Shown here one piece after another: positions 31,797 to 34,233 of a stretch of 34,233 bases of DNA; the stretch's first letter is position 1, and every line of letters begins with the position of its first letter. Source of the stretch: JBHENW01 sp046261875 (GTDB lineage Bacteria; Acidobacteriota; Thermoanaerobaculia; UBA5066; Gp7-AA6); assembly GCA_046261875.1 (NCBI GenBank), contig JBHENW010000116.1, positions 1 to 34,233 on the forward strand. The letters are read 5' to 3'. The position numbers and the translations under genes are program-made. The notes under the pieces are model-generated. The model was not told the origin of the DNA, ran no database searches, and was given only the letters and a program-made list of their open reading frames with translations.

Positions 31797-32488
31797 TGCC
31801 CCCCGGACCCGAACCGGCAGGGACGGGTCGGGCCGGGCTGCCTCGGGCGTTCGAGGCGACCGCCGCCGGCGCGGGGCTCCTAATCGCGGCGCCCGTCATC
31901 GCGGCCGGGGCGCTCCTGGTGGCGCTCTCCTCCTCCGGTCCGGTCTTTTTCCGTCAGGAGCGCGTGGGCCGCCGCGGGAAGATCTTCCGGCTCTACAAAC
32001 TGCGCACGATGCGCGAAACCGCCGGGGGGCCCGCCGTGACAGCAGGGGACGACGCGCGCATCACGCGCGTCGGCCGGGTCCTGCGTCGCACGAAGCTCGA
32101 CGAGTTGCCGCAACTCTGGAACGTGCTGAGGGGAGACATGGCCCTCGTCGGACCGCGGCCCGAGGTGCCCCGTTACGTCGATCCCTCCGACCGGATGTGG
32201 CGGCGCGTGCTCGAGACGCGCCCGGGACTGACCGACCCGGTCTCTCTCGCGCTCCGTGACGAGGAGCGGATCCTGGAGGCCGTCCCCGACGACCGGGAGC
32301 GCTTCTACCGCGAGCGGCTGCTCCCCTGGAAGCTCGAGGGATATGTCGGGTATCTCGATCGGCGGAGCTGGAAGAGCGACCTGGCGATCCTGGTGGCGAC
32401 CCTGTTCGCGCTTCTCCGGCTCCCTCGCGCGCGGCCGCTTCGGCCCTTTCCTCTCGACGAGCCCCCGCCCCCGGCGCGAGAGCGTTGA
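31796..32488 (+). CDS. PglC-like polyprenyl-phosphate phosphoglycosyltransferase
   Basis: A 230-residue monotopic membrane enzyme that transfers a phospho-sugar from UDP to undecaprenyl phosphate, starting glycan assembly. One hydrophobic re-entrant helix (~21-45) precedes the catalytic core: VFFRQERVGRRGKIFRLYKLRTM, then the catalytic Asp-Glu pair D102/E103 in TKLDELPQLWNVLRGDM and LVGPRPEVPRYV. It is the small form (no N-terminal WbaP/WcaJ membrane block). TGATG overlap with the aminotransferase. Substrate is probably the UDP-sugar made by its neighbours. Confidence 0.93.
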   Translation: MPPGPEPAGTGRAGLPRAFEATAAGAGLLIAAPVIAAGALLVALSSSGPVFFRQERVGRRGKIFRLYKLRTMRETAGGPAVTAGDDARITRVGRVLRRTKLDELPQLWNVLRGDMALVGPRPEVPRYVDPSDRMWRRVLETRPGLTDPVSLALRDEERILEAVPDDRERFYRERLLPWKLEGYVGYLDRRSWKSDLAILVATLFALLRLPRARPLRPFPLDEPPPPARER

Positions 32489-32571
32489 GGCGGTTGCGCG
32501 GCGGGGTCGGATTGGTTACTCTGGCGGCCATCCCATGAGGTGTCCTCCGTCGGTGTCGATTCACTCTCGCA

Positions 32572-32590
32572 GAGGGGCTTCTGGCCCCTT
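32572..32590. repeat. Hairpin in the gap before the dehydratase gene
   Basis: GAGGGGC (32572-32578) pairs with GCCCCTT (32584-32590) around a 5-nt loop, six Watson-Crick pairs plus one G-U. No T-tract follows. It lies in the 153-bp gap between 32488 and 32642, the first real break after a run of tightly packed genes, so it may be a weak terminator or processing site. I saw no promoter I could support there. Confidence 0.3.
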
Positions 32591-32641
32591 CGCACGGATC
32601 TTGCTCCTCCCCTGCGCAATACGGGATCAACCGGAGCGGCG

Positions 32642-34233
32642 ATGTCAACCAAGCCAGCCGATCTGAGAAGCTGGTGGAAGCCGGCGCCGCACTTGCGGGC
32701 CGCCGTGCGCCTGCTGCAGGTCGTCCTCGATCTGGTCACTCTCACGGCCGCGTTCGCCGCCGCGTACCTTCTGCGGTTCGACTTCCAGGTCCCCCCGGAG
32801 CGGCTGTCCGACGCGGTGCACCAGCTCCCCTGGGTCGTGCTCGTCCAGTTCGCGGCGCTGGCCCTCGTGGGCGTCTACAGCTTCATCTGGCGTTACATCG
32901 GGCTGGCAGAGATCAAGGCTTTCCTCTACGCCGCGGCCGGTTCGGTCGTTCCCTTCTTCATCCTGCGCTTCGGCCTGGTGGAAGGTCCGCAGCAGTGGCG
33001 AATCCCGGTTTCGATCATCGTGGTGGACACCATCCTGGCGTTCGGAGGGGTTCTCGCCCTGAGGATCCTCCGGCGGACCCTCTACGAGTTCCAGGAGAAA
33101 CGCCAGCGCACCTCCCACGGCGCCAACGGAGAGAGGAAGGCGGCGCTGCTGGTCGGGGCGGGACGGGCCGGCGTCCTGGCGGCCCGCGAGATCCTCGGGC
33201 GTCCCGACCTGGAGCTGGTCATGAAGGGGTTCGTGGACGACGACGTCCGCAAGCAGGGAGCCGTGATCCACGGCTTCCGGGTGCTCGGAACGACCGAAGA
33301 TCTCCCGCAGCTCGTCCAGGAGCTTCAGATCAAGCAGGTCGTCGTCACCATTGCCAGGATCTCCCGGCAGGACATCCTCCGGATCATCGACATCTGCCAC
33401 AAGATCCCCGTCAAGCTCCGCGTGATGCCGGGGCTCTACGAGATCCTGCAGGGAAAAGTCGAGGTCACCCGCATTCGCAGCGTCCACATCGAGGACCTGC
33501 TCGGGCGGGAGCCCGTGTACCTGGACGAGGCCCAGGTCGGGCGGTTCCTGGCGGGCCGGGCGTTGATGGTGACGGGAGCCGGGGGGTCGATCGGCTCGGA
33601 GCTCGCGCGGCAGGTCGCGCGGTTCTCCCCCTCCAAGCTCCTGCTCGTGGAGCGCGCCGAGTTCGCGCTCTTCGAGATCGACCAGGAGCTGCGCCACGCG
33701 CATCCGCATCTCGAGATCGTTCCGCTCCCCGCGGACGTCGGGGAGGAGATGCGCATCCGCTCGATCTTCATGACCCACCGGCCGCAGGTCGTCCTCCATG
33801 CGGCGGCCCACAAGCACCTGCCGATGATGGAATCCCATCCGGGGGAGGCGATCGAGAACAACGTGCTCGCCACCCACCTGCTCGGGCAGCTGGCCGGCGA
33901 ATACGGCGCCGAGACCTTCGTACTGATCTCTACGGACAAGGCGGTGCGCCCGACGTCCGTGATGGGCGCCTCCAAGCGCGTCGCGGAGCTCGTCACGCAG
34001 CATCTCGGCCGGCTCTATCCCACCCGTTACGTGGCGGTCCGGTTCGGCAATGTGATCGGCTCGGCGGGCTCGGTCGTTCCGATCTTTCGCGAGCAGATCC
34101 GCCGAGGAGGCCCCGTCACCGTCACGCATCCCGACATGCGGCGCTACTTCATGACGATTCCCGAAGCCTCTCAGCTCGTTCTCCAGGCGGGGGCCATGGG
34201 GGAGGGGGGGGAGATCTTCATCCTCGACATGGG
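32642..34233 (+). CDS. PglF/WbpM/FlaA1-like UDP-GlcNAc 4,6-dehydratase (3' end outside window)
   Basis: The first 530 codons of a polysaccharide biosynthesis CapD-type protein, with the frame open to the right edge. About four hydrophobic segments (~20-130) are followed by an NAD-binding-like domain (ALLVGAGRAGVLAARE near 165). The dehydratase domain begins with TGAGGSIG (311-318). ISTDKAVRPTSVMGASKR contains D432-K433, and the usual SDR Tyr is M441, followed by K445, as is common in the long WbpM/PglF group. GNVIGSAGSVVPIF and PDMRRYFMTIPEA follow. The family makes UDP-4-keto-6-deoxy-hexosamine from UDP-GlcNAc. Full members have about 600-660 residues, so roughly 100 are missing. CCGGAG lies a few nt before ATG 32642. 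Confidence 0.93.
   Translation, partial: MSTKPADLRSWWKPAPHLRAAVRLLQVVLDLVTLTAAFAAAYLLRFDFQVPPERLSDAVHQLPWVVLVQFAALALVGVYSFIWRYIGLAEIKAFLYAAAGSVVPFFILRFGLVEGPQQWRIPVSIIVVDTILAFGGVLALRILRRTLYEFQEKRQRTSHGANGERKAALLVGAGRAGVLAAREILGRPDLELVMKGFVDDDVRKQGAVIHGFRVLGTTEDLPQLVQELQIKQVVVTIARISRQDILRIIDICHKIPVKLRVMPGLYEILQGKVEVTRIRSVHIEDLLGREPVYLDEAQVGRFLAGRALMVTGAGGSIGSELARQVARFSPSKLLLVERAEFALFEIDQELRHAHPHLEIVPLPADVGEEMRIRSIFMTHRPQVVLHAAAHKHLPMMESHPGEAIENNVLATHLLGQLAGEYGAETFVLISTDKAVRPTSVMGASKRVAELVTQHLGRLYPTRYVAVRFGNVIGSAGSVVPIFREQIRRGGPVTVTHPDMRRYFMTIPEASQLVLQAGAMGEGGEIFILDM

Noticed and set aside
32489..32496. GGCGGTTG resembling the ops element (GGCGGTAG) of RfaH-controlled operons
   Set aside because: One mismatch at a position important for ops, no surrounding JUMPstart sequence, and it lies late in the locus and not in a leader; chance is likely in G-rich DNA.
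1..34233. Searched for tRNA/rRNA genes, CRISPR arrays, insertion sequences, integrases, attachment sites and riboswitches
   Set aside because: No cloverleaf-like sequence, direct-repeat array, transposase/integrase motif or recognisable riboswitch core was seen by eye.

Overview
The window is high-GC bacterial DNA with dense, mostly plus-strand genes, frequent GTG starts and many 1-13 bp gene overlaps. It reads almost end to end as a locus for making and exporting a surface or secreted polysaccharide. The outer-membrane export proteins and signal peptides show a Gram-negative (diderm) cell. The TonB-C/PEGA protein and the pairing of a BY-kinase with a PHP-type phosphatase would suit Acidobacteriota, Myxococcota or a similar high-GC diderm lineage. 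No rRNA or other marker fixes the taxon, so this is a guess. I saw no tRNA, rRNA, CRISPR array, insertion sequence or phage gene.

Layout. (1) 1-1106: 3' part of a TonB-C/PEGA protein, converging on (2) a minus-strand O-antigen ligase/polymerase-like membrane protein (1139-2521). (3) 2758-9886: an export and control block made of an outer-membrane beta-barrel, an OPX (Wza-like) protein without its own membrane-spanning helix, a Wzc-like co-polymerase fused to a tyrosine kinase, a PHP-family tyrosine phosphatase, and an unknown membrane-anchored helical-repeat protein. (4) 10133-14746: a WbpA-like UDP-sugar dehydrogenase, a WbpP-like epimerase, and an ABC transporter (Wzm/Wzt) whose ATPase carries a C-terminal glycan-recognition domain. 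(5) 14753-29715: a methyltransferase, six GT4 and two GT2 glycosyltransferases, a second ligase/polymerase-like protein, a CapK-like adenylate-forming enzyme and a GT39-like membrane glycosyltransferase. (6) 29709-34233: a formyltransferase-fold protein, a DegT-type aminotransferase, a PglC-like phosphoglycosyltransferase and the start of a PglF/WbpM-like dehydratase that runs off the right edge.

How the parts may work together (inference). The dehydratase, aminotransferase and formyltransferase-like protein would make a UDP-4-acylamino-4,6-dideoxy sugar, which the PglC-like enzyme would load on undecaprenyl phosphate. The GTs would extend it, using among others UDP-GalNAcA from the WbpP/WbpA pair. 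The methyltransferase may cap the chain for recognition by the Wzt C-terminal domain. Export across the outer membrane would use the OPX protein plus the beta-barrel, with kinase and phosphatase setting the state of the co-polymerase. A Wzx flippase is not visible although Wzx/Wzy-type parts are present. The locus is therefore either a hybrid of two export routes or two systems side by side.

The most interesting points are the bipartite OPX/beta-barrel translocon, the PglFEDC-like module in which a formyltransferase-fold protein lacking the expected catalytic Asn takes the acetyltransferase's place, the two-domain GT2 with a degenerate N-terminal half, and the mixed ABC/PCP-2a export gene set.
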